NCBI GenBank assembly: GCA_020081605.1
Contig: JAHREC010000013.1
Span: forward strand, 6,076,001-6,140,000
Direction of reading: 5' to 3'
Length of the DNA stretch: 64,000 nucleotides
From: Albifimbria verrucaria
Lineage: Eukaryota; Ascomycota; Sordariomycetes; Hypocreales; Stachybotryaceae
Of this stretch, positions 1 through 10,293 are shown one piece after another (the first letter of the stretch is position 1; every line of letters starts with the position of its first letter). The position numbers and the translations under genes are program-made. The notes under the pieces were generated by a model. The model worked only from the letters and a program-made list of their open reading frames with translations. It made no database searches and was not told where the DNA came from.

Positions 1-237
1 CACAGGGAGCTTCCTGTTCCATCGCCGGCCTTCACCAGACGACGTCCGGCCCAGCGCATCGCTCACGAACCCTCGCCTCGGCTCCAGCGGCAAGGCACGC
101 CTCGCATTGCTTCGGCCCAGGCCCTGCTGCTGCTGCTCTGCGCTCCACCGCAGCGCGCTCCTCAGCGTCTGGGGCTGTCGCTGCTGCACGACATGCTGCT
201 GCGACGTGACCAGCTGCCGGATCAAGGATCGCGACAT
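1..237 (-). CDS. 5' end of a gene for a probable mitochondrial protein, cut by the window edge
   Basis: An open frame starts at an ATG at 237 (context TCGCCATGTCG) and runs without a stop for 79 codons to base 1, so the gene continues outside the window. The visible part begins MSRSLIRQLVTSQQ and is rich in Arg, Gln, Ser and Ala with very few acidic residues. It could form an amphipathic helix, which is what a mitochondrial matrix presequence looks like (inference). It also holds a short Gln run and ends with an Arg-rich stretch ending NRKLPV. I do not recognise the protein. The AT-rich stretch just upstream (about 250-360) would be its leader and promoter side. It faces away from the TCP11-family gene. 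Confidence 0.55.
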   Translation of the reverse strand, partial: MSRSLIRQLVTSQQHVVQQRQPQTLRSALRWSAEQQQQGLGRSNARRALPLEPRRGFVSDALGRTSSGEGRRWNRKLPV

Positions 238-1528
238 GGCGAAGAGAGCGAAAGGTGAAGGGATGAAACAAAAAGTTATTAAAAACCAGAGGCAAGTAAT
301 AAAAAACAATGGCAGAAAATAATGATAAAAAAATAAAATAGTAAAATAAAAAGTGTCGTTGAGTTGAGTCTGGCTTCCGTCGTTAGACCGCGTCGCCGAA
401 TATGCTTCCCCAGTTTGACCCTCCTCTGCTCACGTTGACATGCTGCGGGCCCTCCGTTTCAAGCAACACGATCAAAGACCCCGTCTGGGCCAAAAATCAA
501 AAAGTTCCCAAAAGGAACCGCGTGGCCACTTTTCTCACCTCCCTATTCCGTCCTGGTCTTTCCTCGGGTCACGGAATGGAAGCGCGCTCGCCAGTTGGTC
601 GTCCGTCCGTCTGTGGTTCCAGCAGGATGGGAGGAAAAGAGGGAATTGGGGGCGTGGGAAGGGAAGGGAAGGGGAAAAACGTAGCCTAGCCTCGCAAAGC
701 TCCCTTTTGTCGCGCGACAAAAAGCTCTAGCGGGTCGCGCGTCAAAGTTCCCCTGGCGCATGCACAGCAGCGGGAAGAAGGAAAAAATTAATTAAAACCC
801 ACCCAGCGTCCGGTGCCCAGGGTCCCGGCTACACGGACGGCCTGCTGCGGCTCGACCCTGACCTTGACCTGAGCTTTGCTTTGCTTTGCTTTGCTTGTCT
901 TGGCCTTTAGCGCATCGTATCGTACCGTCCCTGACTAAATACGGCATTTCCATATTTGGCAATCGACCTCGGCTTAGCTTGGCATGGCATGGCATGACAT
1001 GGTATCCTCTCTTTATCACTCTCACTCTTCCACTCTCTCGCTCTTCTACTCTCTCACTCTCACTTCTACAAAGTACACAAAACTGATGCATCATGAAGTC
1101 TTCACGCTTGTATTCGAAGTCTCCTTTCTTACCCGCTTAACGCTAAGCCAAATCCTCCGTGAAACCAATCATCGCTAGTCGCCTGCTGTCCCATGTTGGA
1201 AACCTGCAAAATCACAAAATGCAACCCATCCATCCATCCGTCCGTCCGCTCGCGTGTCGTCCAGTTGGAGCAGGCCACTCATAGCCAATACCCGTCATGC
1301 CTTGATCCTATCATGCTGATAGCCTCCCATAGAAGACTGTTGCTTCCTCCGTATAATCCATTACCAAACGCCTAATGATCTGCTCCTTTCGTAACCCAGA
1401 ATGGAATCGTCGCCCTAGCATTTAAATTCAGTTGTAACATCTCCCGCCTCATAAATCCTTGTCACACATAACTCATGCGGTTGTGCTGTCCCTAACCACA
1501 GGGCGCCTTAGCAGTCCCAGCTATGAAT
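238..1528. other. Intergenic region between the edge gene and the TCP11-family gene
   Basis: About 1.3 kb with no coding frame I can support. It should hold the promoter of the leftmost gene and the 3' end of the TCP11-family transcript. Visible features are an A-rich stretch near 270-350 and a CT-rich tract at about 1010-1075. Nothing else stands out. Confidence 0.6.
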
Positions 1529-4500
1529 TCATTGCCCTGAGGTCGACATTTCGTCTTGCTCCACTTTGGTCGCGATGGCATCCCACCAAGGACCATGGGC
1601 AGCCCGATCAACTGCGCCAATCTTGTCCAGCAGATCAGAGATGTGCCTGACCTTCTCAACAAACTCCGACAGCCCGAGGCTAGCCAACTTCTCGCCTGCT
1701 GCGTTGGCGGCTTTGACCTTCTCGCTGGCTGACTGCGCCGTCAACCGGGTAAGAATGTTCCCACGGAGTCGCGTCAGCAGCAAGCGAAGGACTGGTTCGC
1801 TCGGTTCCTTGTAATCACGGGACATCTCTTGACTAGCGATGAGCACTCTGGTCACCAGGGCACGGAGCTGGCTCTTGGTCGCTCCCGGCATGGATCGTCC
1901 AGACTCCAAGGCGGCCATCGTCCCGTCCACGGTGGTGTCGATCGAGGCATGCTCCGCCTCGAGGACACTCATGATGCGGGACGCCTCCGTCTTCCATGCC
2001 GAACGAACATCTCTTTTCAGAATGTTCTTGCATTGAAGCAACACTGCTCCAACCGTGGTGATGCGCTGTATCGAGGTGGAAACCTCGCGAATGCGCTTTA
2101 TATCAAGGCGCAACATCTCCGGAACCTGCTCGGGATCAACAGGTGCAGTCTGCGTGAAAATGTCAACCAGCATTTGCGCATAGAACCGTGCAGGCGTTGG
2201 TCTTGATTTGGGATGGTTTATGCCCTCCGGGTCTCTCTTCTGTAGCTCGGCTAACACCTTGGTCCTTGCTGCCCGCCACGCTGTTTCTGCGGCCGCCAGG
2301 CTCAAGTTCTGCTTTTCCACGTCTTCGGTGAACCTCTTGGCCTCGTACTGGGCAGCGCCTTCAATGAGCTGGTTCGATGCGACCTTCAATAAGTAGTTGA
2401 TATAATCGCAAAGCATGAGATCGATGAACCCGTGCAGTGCCTCTACCCTGTCTGTGATATCTCCCTGCATAAGCTTGTTCTGCACCAAGTCTTTGACCTC
2501 ATCGTCTCGAACGGGAGCACATAGCTTAGGAAGCAGCGAAGCCATAGCGGCGAAGAATTTCTCGTACGAAAAGTTCCCCAGAGTGAACTGTTGCTTCGCC
2601 ATTTCTGGATCGAGAATTTCGCCAATCAAGTTATACATCGAGTTGCCGGGCTTGAGAAGTCGCTGCAGCTTCTCTCGGATGACGTCGGCGAGCAACATGA
2701 ACGCCTGGAAGGTCAATTCATTGGACGTATCATGCATGGTGCTTCGTAGTTGTTGGTACAATGGCTGTACCACCAAAGCCTTCTGGGCCTTGAATTCCTC
2801 GGGAGAAATCTGGTATTCCCTATTGATAGCCAGCTCGTGCACGACCACGCGGTTGTCGGGAAGAAGACCGCTAAGTCCAGTGTTCACAGGGGTGGGTTTT
2901 GGCTGGCCCTTGCTTCCCGGTGTGGATGGGGGTGTGAGCGTCTGCATATCCGGTGGCACAAGACTAGTTGCCGTGTCAGACGCCTCACCCGTGGACGAAT
3001 CCGCTACTCGAGGCTTCGTATCACCTGTTGATTTCTTCGCACTGCGAGCTTTCCTGGCCTGGCTTACGGCGTCGAAGATCATCTTCCTGCCCTTTTCTTG
3101 GCCTGCCAATTTCTTGATCCTAACTATCAGCATCATTTGGCTGTCTTGGATGCTCTTTCGGTATAGAGCCGCCGCAGCATCATCCGTTGTATCCTTGACC
3201 GTTTGAAATATGGCATCCAGCTCCACGAACTGCATCAGCATAACCTCAATCAAGGCATTGCTGTCTCGTGACTTCCAAGCAATGAAAGCGTTGTAAAAAA
3301 CAGCGTATGCTTCAGGAAGGGCGTTCTGCAACGCAGGAGGCATTGTGAACCTATTTGCGGGCGTCAACCGAGCCAAAATGGTCTCGAATGTGACCAGCAA
3401 GTCTTTCGCCTTGCTTATGAGATCTTGCAGTTGTGGGTTGTCAAGATCAGTCGACGGAAGTCTATGGGTTGCAAGTGTGCTATCCAGATCCGGATCGCTG
3501 CTGTCGTTTCTGTTGCTGAGAACCTGATTCGGATGGCCAAGAATCAGATAAGCGCTGAGAAACGTGCGTACTGCTGCCATTTCATCGACGGATCCAGGCT
3601 CGCCCTCCTGCAAGCCGCAAATGCGAAGAAGTCGTGCTGAAGTGGTCAAAACTTCATCCTGCGCCAGGAGCTCTACAACGTTATCAAATGATGTATCCCT
3701 GATGCCATCAACGGTCAATCCCAGGTTGTTGAACCGCTGGATGACTCTTCGCCTGACACAACCGCGCCACCAACCCTGGATCCTTGCGACAGCCACGTCG
3801 CTGCTTGGTGGTGAATAGGGTTGCTCTTTGGCTTGCAGGGGTGATTCTTCAGGCTTGCGTGTAGTGCCGCTCTGGCCTCTGTTTCTCTTGGGTGTGCTCT
3901 TGGTACGTAATTCCTCTCTTCTCCTCTCAGCTTCGGCCATACGCTCCTCTATCTGTGCCTTCATCCGAGCCGTGTCCTGCTCACGCTTCTCCTTCATGAA
4001 CTCGGCTCTTTGTTTCGCTTTCCGCACTTCTTCAGCACAGTTGGCGACAATTTCCGCCAAGTTACGCTCCCTTGCCTGTTGTGCAGCCAAGGCGCGCTCC
4101 TCAGATGCCGCACTGCCTCGCGGAGCGGCTTTGGCGAGGGCAGCACGTAGGCGAACCTTTTCAGCGTGGGCCGCTCTATCGGCCAAACGAGCGCGGCGGT
4201 CCTCAAGGAAAGAGGCTCGACGGAGGTGTTGCGCAACATGTTTGCTTTGGTCGTTGGTGTGGTGGACTGGTGCCTGGATCGAGGAGCATCGAGAATGGAC
4301 GGATGACATGGAATTACGGCGGGAGGATGCGGCAGAATCTTTGCGGCGAGCTTGTGAGGGTCGGTAGAATCGGTTGCTAGTTCGAGAGGGAGGTGTCAAG
4401 ACACGGGTGTCTTGTTCCAAAATATCGTCTTCTGTAGGAGGCATGGCCAAGTCTAGGTCGACTTCGACGTCGTCCACGTCCATGTCCATGGTCATGGGTT

Positions 4501-4693
4501 CATCGGAAGGCGGCGCGTTGGACTCTTCAAGATTGCGCGCCGGCTCCGACAAATCGAGCGAAGGACGGCGCATCGTGTCGTAGCGGTCGCAACGTCTCTG
4601 CAACGGGTGGGAGGGTGCTGGTTGCGGCCAGGGACGACGTAGTGACTGGTGCTGTGGGTAGGAGTGCTCAGAGGCTCCAAGTTGTTGGTTCAA
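1529..4693 (-). CDS. TCP11/SOK1-family protein with an IQ motif
   Basis: An uninterrupted 1054-residue frame. The first 150 residues are low complexity. A long Glu/Lys/Arg/Ala-rich coiled coil occupies about residues 170-265. An IQ calmodulin-binding motif (IQGWWRGCVRRRVIQRF) lies near residue 308. The C-terminal part, from about 575 to 1020, is a helical TCP11 domain. Yeast Sok1, the best known fungal member, suppresses loss of protein kinase A when overexpressed, so a role in cAMP/PKA-linked growth control is likely (family knowledge, not shown here). The start could instead be Met41 (ATG at 4573), whose surroundings look more protein-like. Unlike most genes in this window it carries no frameshift, even though it is the second-longest coding locus. 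I see no introns. Confidence 0.85.
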   Translation of the reverse strand: MNQQLGASEHSYPQHQSLRRPWPQPAPSHPLQRRCDRYDTMRRPSLDLSEPARNLEESNAPPSDEPMTMDMDVDDVEVDLDLAMPPTEDDILEQDTRVLTPPSRTSNRFYRPSQARRKDSAASSRRNSMSSVHSRCSSIQAPVHHTNDQSKHVAQHLRRASFLEDRRARLADRAAHAEKVRLRAALAKAAPRGSAASEERALAAQQARERNLAEIVANCAEEVRKAKQRAEFMKEKREQDTARMKAQIEERMAEAERRREELRTKSTPKRNRGQSGTTRKPEESPLQAKEQPYSPPSSDVAVARIQGWWRGCVRRRVIQRFNNLGLTVDGIRDTSFDNVVELLAQDEVLTTSARLLRICGLQEGEPGSVDEMAAVRTFLSAYLILGHPNQVLSNRNDSSDPDLDSTLATHRLPSTDLDNPQLQDLISKAKDLLVTFETILARLTPANRFTMPPALQNALPEAYAVFYNAFIAWKSRDSNALIEVMLMQFVELDAIFQTVKDTTDDAAAALYRKSIQDSQMMLIVRIKKLAGQEKGRKMIFDAVSQARKARSAKKSTGDTKPRVADSSTGEASDTATSLVPPDMQTLTPPSTPGSKGQPKPTPVNTGLSGLLPDNRVVVHELAINREYQISPEEFKAQKALVVQPLYQQLRSTMHDTSNELTFQAFMLLADVIREKLQRLLKPGNSMYNLIGEILDPEMAKQQFTLGNFSYEKFFAAMASLLPKLCAPVRDDEVKDLVQNKLMQGDITDRVEALHGFIDLMLCDYINYLLKVASNQLIEGAAQYEAKRFTEDVEKQNLSLAAAETAWRAARTKVLAELQKRDPEGINHPKSRPTPARFYAQMLVDIFTQTAPVDPEQVPEMLRLDIKRIREVSTSIQRITTVGAVLLQCKNILKRDVRSAWKTEASRIMSVLEAEHASIDTTVDGTMAALESGRSMPGATKSQLRALVTRVLIASQEMSRDYKEPSEPVLRLLLTRLRGNILTRLTAQSASEKVKAANAAGEKLASLGLSEFVEKVRHISDLLDKIGAVDRAAHGPWWDAIATKVEQDEMSTSGQ

Positions 4694-7394
4694 ACCGAGT
4701 CCCCACCATCTACCGCGCTCGGGGTAGGTAAATTAATCTAGTGGTCTGAAAGAATCAAGGCAATGCAGTGGAGTCCGTCTCCCGCCTAAGCAGCGCGCAG
4801 GATGTCAGGATGTCAGACGAGCGGAGGTGAAAAGCCGGAGGGTTGGAATCGAAACGAAACCACTAAACCAGCAGACAGGCAGGCACCAAGTAAGATATGT
4901 GACGAGGGACAGTCTCCAAGGACGATGGGCAGTGGAGTGTGCAGGGGGAGAAGGTGAAAGAAAAATAAGGGTAATGAAAGAAATCCAAACGACAGCGACA
5001 AGAGAAACTGGCAGACGTCGCTCTCCCACCACTCAACTCAAGTGGGTGCAGGTAAGAGAAAGAGAGAGGGTGAAGGGAGATGGATGAAGCTAGCGGAAAA
5101 GCGAAGGCAAGGCGATCCGGGTGACTCGGTGACCTTCGATGCTGCTTACGGAGCCACCGTGCAGGTGTCCAGGTCCAAGGTACCTCTGGCCTGGCCTCTC
5201 TACCAGGTACCTTACCTTAGTACCTGGTAGGTTGCCTGCCTACCTGTATCCTCTTGGGCAACGATGCGGCGCCGCCATTTCCCAGTCCCATGACGGAATC
5301 TTATCGCTTGCATGCATCATGCAAACGCAACATAGTCCGTATCCTGGTTTCCTTGTCCTTTGCTACACATTGTAAGAACAGCATCTCCAGTTTATACCGT
5401 ACGACACCCAAGCATCTTTTCTTTAAAAACTGACTACCCACCTAGGTATGTCTGATCACCACCTCTGCTTAGTCAAATTCTTCCATCCACAGCCTGCAAT
5501 GCTCCCTCTAACACAGGAACATATAATAACAGCAAATATTTAAATAACTTATATATAGAAACAATCAATTCCAATTCATTTTTGACACATGGTAACAGCT
5601 TTAAGCAAATTCACATTTCGATTATATGTGTTGTAATTCTCTGCCATGTACTCCATCCCACCATGTCCCATAATCAATCACTCCCAACCGGGCTTGAACT
5701 AAGCCGCCAATTGGTTTATTCAAGATTCGAGAAACCGTATGGCCAACAGAATAGTAGAATCATTCCCCAGTCTCATATTGGAATAGATCCAGATCGGACT
5801 TGACCAAACAAGAAAGCTCAAACCCCATAGCCAACCCAGCATCCGGTGAAGCGACGTGGGCAAAACAGCAGATACTAATGGCGCGGCGTCACCCCCAGTA
5901 TAACCCCCAGTATAATCACCAAAGTCTGTAAAAGAAAGAAAGCCACGGCCCCATTTGCCACACTTGGAACGCCCCTAACCTAGTCGCCACGATAGTGAAT
6001 CATACCAGAGATGAGAAAGGCAATCGCTAGTCTCTTATATCGAGATATGAACGACTAGCCGGGTAGAAACGGAAGAGTGCTGTCAACATCGAGGTCAGCA
6101 TAACCAGTCAGGAAACTCCTAAACATTTGGTGCCAGGATATACTGCCAATAAAAAATTAGCATTCTCCTTATTTATTGCAAAGTTGCCTTGTTGACTCCA
6201 CCAGGGCAGGGTCAGGTAGTGGTAGGAGATGGTAAAGTCGACAAACATGTAGGCAGCTAACGTGACCAAGATACGACCAAACACAAATGCAGTGCGGGTT
6301 TGTGCCTGTTGACTAGCTGTCGAGGGATGCTTTTCACTTTCCATCGTGCCAACGCAGCGCATATTCCGCAAAGTCTAATAAGCTGATGCTATAGCATTGG
6401 GAGTGCCATCGTCTGGTGTTCCGTACCAAGGCAACTGGTAGGCAATCAACACGAGAACCCAAGGCCAGCTCCGCTGCACTGAGTAGCTGCACCCATGGCA
6501 GCGAAGCTGTAATAGCAGCCCAGTGTGGTCTCCCACTGGTCAAGCGTAGCTAAAAAGTTGACTTTTCCGTGTAACAAGTGACTGTGACTAGGACTGCCAA
6601 CCCCAAAATACACTTCACAGTAGCATTTGCTGAAGTCTTGAGAATAACGAGGGTGGAAACTATCGTAACCTGCCTCAAACCAACTAAGACAGCAGTATAC
6701 CTAGATATTTGAAAGCCATCTTTCACTATAAACACTTGTGGGAGCTCTGGAGAACAAGATGACGGGCACAAGCTCAACAGGACTCTTGTTTACCAACTCT
6801 CTAGTTGTCCACGTGCCAACTACACAGGCACAAGGCTTCATTCCCCATTGCAGAGCCATGCTTTTATTGCTCTTGTCACGGCAACAGCGTTCATCAACAA
6901 GGAATATCCCCCAGACCAGGGTCGTACTCTCATACATACAACTGCATGCCACTCACCTGCTGCTCCCTTACCAAGCCTATCTTCTCACTTTCATGCACAT
7001 GCATGGTCTCCTGCAGGTGTTATTGGCCACTACGAGATTCTACGAGTCTCCACATACAACTACAAAGAACGAAGAGTGCACTCGACAACTTCAAGTCAGT
7101 TTTGAATTTAGTAGACGCCCAAGGTGTGCTGCCTTGCTCCGGCTACCTTGTAAAATACCTTGCCCAACGGCATGACTGCGCAAGTATGTGATTGTGTCAT
7201 CTTGACCAACGCCTCACTTCTACCAAAAAAGAAGAAGAAAAAAAAACGCCTGTTCCTGATCCTGGCATGCCCTTCCATCGCCATGTGTACCAATGCTAAA
7301 ATGCTCGCATGCTTAAGTGTTCGTCGTCAACCAAATCATCCTACTTTAATCACGAGTACATGTAGTTGCCAAGCAAAAGCAGTGCCGAAATTGT
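4694..7394. other. Intergenic region, 2.7 kb
   Basis: No supported gene. It contains the promoter side of the TCP11-family gene and the 3' flank of the phosphatase gene. Two copies of the palindrome AGGTACCT lie at 5178-5185 and 5205-5212. Around 5500-5600 the sequence is AT-rich. Short frames here show no recognisable domain. Confidence 0.6.
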
Positions 7395-10293
7395 TCAGCG
7401 ATCTCGTCCGCTAATCTGGACACTGCCGCTCCTGGCCCTACCATTGCTTCCCGTCACTCGGTTCTCGTGTAATCGATTGATCCATTCCAGCACCGACTCG
7501 TAGCATAGTACATACTGTCGTAGACTTTGTACCATGCTCAGTCTTTGCTGTCGAAATTCGTTCACCGTCCTCCGAATAAGATCCTCATCATCATTAAATA
7601 TCCAACTCGTGTCTATGGATTGTGTTGCTTGGGCTGAGCGTTTTTCGAGGCTTGTACGCCGGCGGCTGCCATGCTGCGAGGAGCCATTACCATTGATAAA
7701 TGGAAACCCGTCATCAGAATCAGTCATATGGACATCACCTTGCGCATCGCCTCCTGTCAACGCATTCTCCTTGATTGTCGCTGCCGCTTCAACATGTCGA
7801 TGACAGTATCTACGGTGCAGAAAGTCCCTGTCCGTCCGCATCCCGCGGAGCAGTGCACGAGCATAGGACGGGACCGGGCATCTGACTCAGGTTCATCAAA
7901 CCCTCCAAATGGGTGAGATGTGATGGAACCTCTCCGAGACCCAACAATGGAAGGCGTCTCAACTGGGTGTGCCGCTCGTTGCATGACATTGGCCAGCTCT
8001 ACCAACGCCAACAGATGAGAAGGCTGGGCAGGTGTGCCAAAGTCAGGCCACGCCGGAAATGCAAGTGGGTAATCTCGCGAATTGGTGCAAAGGGGTGCGC
8101 ACTGTGCGACAGAGCGAATTTGCGAATAATGACGAACGGAGTTTCGCCAGGAGTCTGCGAGGATTGAGAAGTTGGCGCGGGGTTTCCAATGTGGTGGTGG
8201 TGTTAGCTCGCCGTCGGCCAAGGTCAGGGCTTCCCTGTGAAGCGGACGTCGAAGATGGGCCAGATCGGTGCTTGTCAATGTCCAACGATGCCTTCTTCTC
8301 TGAAAGCAACTTCAAGCGAATGGACCCAAACTCTCGACCTTTCCAGTAAGGGTGGCATTTGAGCTGACCACCTTCAGACTCCGCAGTCAACATCACAATA
8401 ACACGTACATCCTGTTCCCAAATGACCGACCAGAAGTCCTGTCTTGTTGTCAGTAAATCTGCTGTATACACCGTTTGCAGAGCTCTTACCTCAAATGTTG
8501 CCGGCAGAGGACCCTGCGTGGCAATGTACCTCTTGTTGCTACCAGATGCCTTCAGGTGGCTTGCATTGATATAATCGCAGGAACCCTCTGAGGGATGCTG
8601 GAGCTTCACGCGTGCGTGTTCAAATGGAAGAATGTCCTTGTATCGATTCTTCCCACCCTTCTCGACACCGCAGAGTTGGACATTGCTCTTGAAACCTGCC
8701 TTATTGGGATCGAAGGCTGCATAGGCGCTCTTCATTCGTGCCTGTTCATCAAGTTCAATGTGCAAGAAGTTGTCGGATACTTTCTTGCCGTGATCAGGTT
8801 GAGCAGCTGCTTTTCGAAGCCAGTTCGGCAGCGATGGGGATTGTAAGCCGCTGGGTCGAGAAATATCCATTTGACCCACACCATCGGCGAGATCCATGTT
8901 CTGTCGAATATTGGAGAAGAACGGGTTTGCGCTGTTACTTGCAACTGGAAGGTTTACCCTCCGATGACAGGAGCGAGAGAACCCGTGAAGCTTGGTCTGT
9001 TGGAAGAGCTGGAAACCTGAGTTGGGCAATTATGGTCGACGAGTTCTGGATATGCCTCTTGTATTAAATTAAAGCCTCCGCGGAGAATAAAGATTTGGCC
9101 AGAATAACCCTCGTTGGTGAACTTTTTGACCATGTTCTGCGCCGTCACAGCCTCGCGTTTGTCCGAAGAGTGGGCATCGTATACAATGATAGCTTGCATT
9201 TCCTTCCACCTTGCGAACTTGTCTGAGTCAGGTCCCTGTTGGAAGGTTTGCTGGAGCTTCTGTATGTTAAAAGTCGCTCTCTTTAGTAGCGTAGTCGGTA
9301 TGCACAGATTAAGTGCACCTCTGATCCGAGCCTGTGAGAAATTCTGTGAAGATCTAATGTCAAGGAGAAGTAGACGGCTCTCCCAAGCTTCTGCATCAAA
9401 TCCTTAAGGTCCTCTGCAGAGATCAAAGACGGCTTTCCAAGGTCGAGCTTAGGGGAGGGTAGATGGACGGGCCATATGTGTCACACTGGGCGATGGCGGC
9501 TCGACCCTATGCTCCATGACTGAGAGGCGAGGATCTCGATCTTCTGCCCTCGTCAAGGCAGTCCGATGCTGCGTGCTGCCGTCCATGGGGAGGGAGAGTC
9601 AAATCGAGGGATATTGGGAATCGAAAGCGGGAACAAGGATGATTCAGAGTTACGTTTCGACTCAGCGGATACATACGCCGAGTCGTGGAGGCTTTCCTGG
9701 TCGATGTCCATCCTACTCGCAGGTCGCTCTCGGGTATGGGTCATTGCACGACCGAAAGAGGCATCCGAACCGGTGTCGCTCGCATGCGTGTGCCATCTAG
9801 GCGGTCGGGGACGTGCGGCAGTTGAGCTGAGGGTAGACGGGGCGTACTGGCCGGACAATGAGAACGACTTGCCCTTGTTAAGGTCGGCTTGCCTTCTGAA
9901 AGCCTCAAATTCCGGGTTGGCGTCAAGAGGGACCTGCTTAGGTATGGCAGCTGCGAATGATTTGATCGAAGAAGGAGAAGGACTCCAATTATCTCTGGCT
10001 AAGCCCGAGGAGTCGCGAGGGTCGTTCCCGGAGTCGACAACCAGACCAAAGTAGTTTGGGCTGGGAGCTCGTGCCTCTGATGGGTGACCGGGCGAAAGCT
10101 TTGGTGGATGATTCTGGCCTACAGAGTGAGGCGGCCAAGGTGACGCGACGGGAGTAGTGGTTTTCGTTCCTTTGGTTGAGCGCGTGGACTGGGAATGCGG
10201 ATGGGAGAGGGACGTCGCAGACGAGGCATGTCTCGCCGACGCCATCATGGTATAGCGGACCGGCGTCCGCTCGCCTGATCTCGAGTCACGCAT
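7395..10293 (-). CDS. Protein tyrosine phosphatase with an N-terminal rhodanese domain (MAPK phosphatase type), frame broken at seven runs
   Basis: Likely product of about 951 residues. Order: a Ser/Pro-rich tail (1-280), a rhodanese/CDC25-like domain (about 290-420, with the segments LLLLDIRSSQNF and QIFILRGGFNLI), and a classical PTP domain (about 530-930) with the P-loop HCSAGCGRTG near 7850 (Cys about 798) and the upstream substrate loop YINAS. One 51-bp intron lies at 8439-8489. This architecture matches fission yeast Pyp1/Pyp2 and budding yeast Ptp2/Ptp3, which dephosphorylate stress MAP kinases in nucleus and cytoplasm (family knowledge). The reading frame breaks near 9587, 9452, 9382, 8957, 8186, 8055 and 7771, each fixed by one or two extra bases in a short run. 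The start at 10293 is uncertain; 10248 and an upstream in-frame ATG at 10365 are alternatives. Confidence 0.85.

Noticed and set aside
2415..3206. 263-codon plus-strand frame
   Set aside because: Antisense shadow of the TCP11-family gene.
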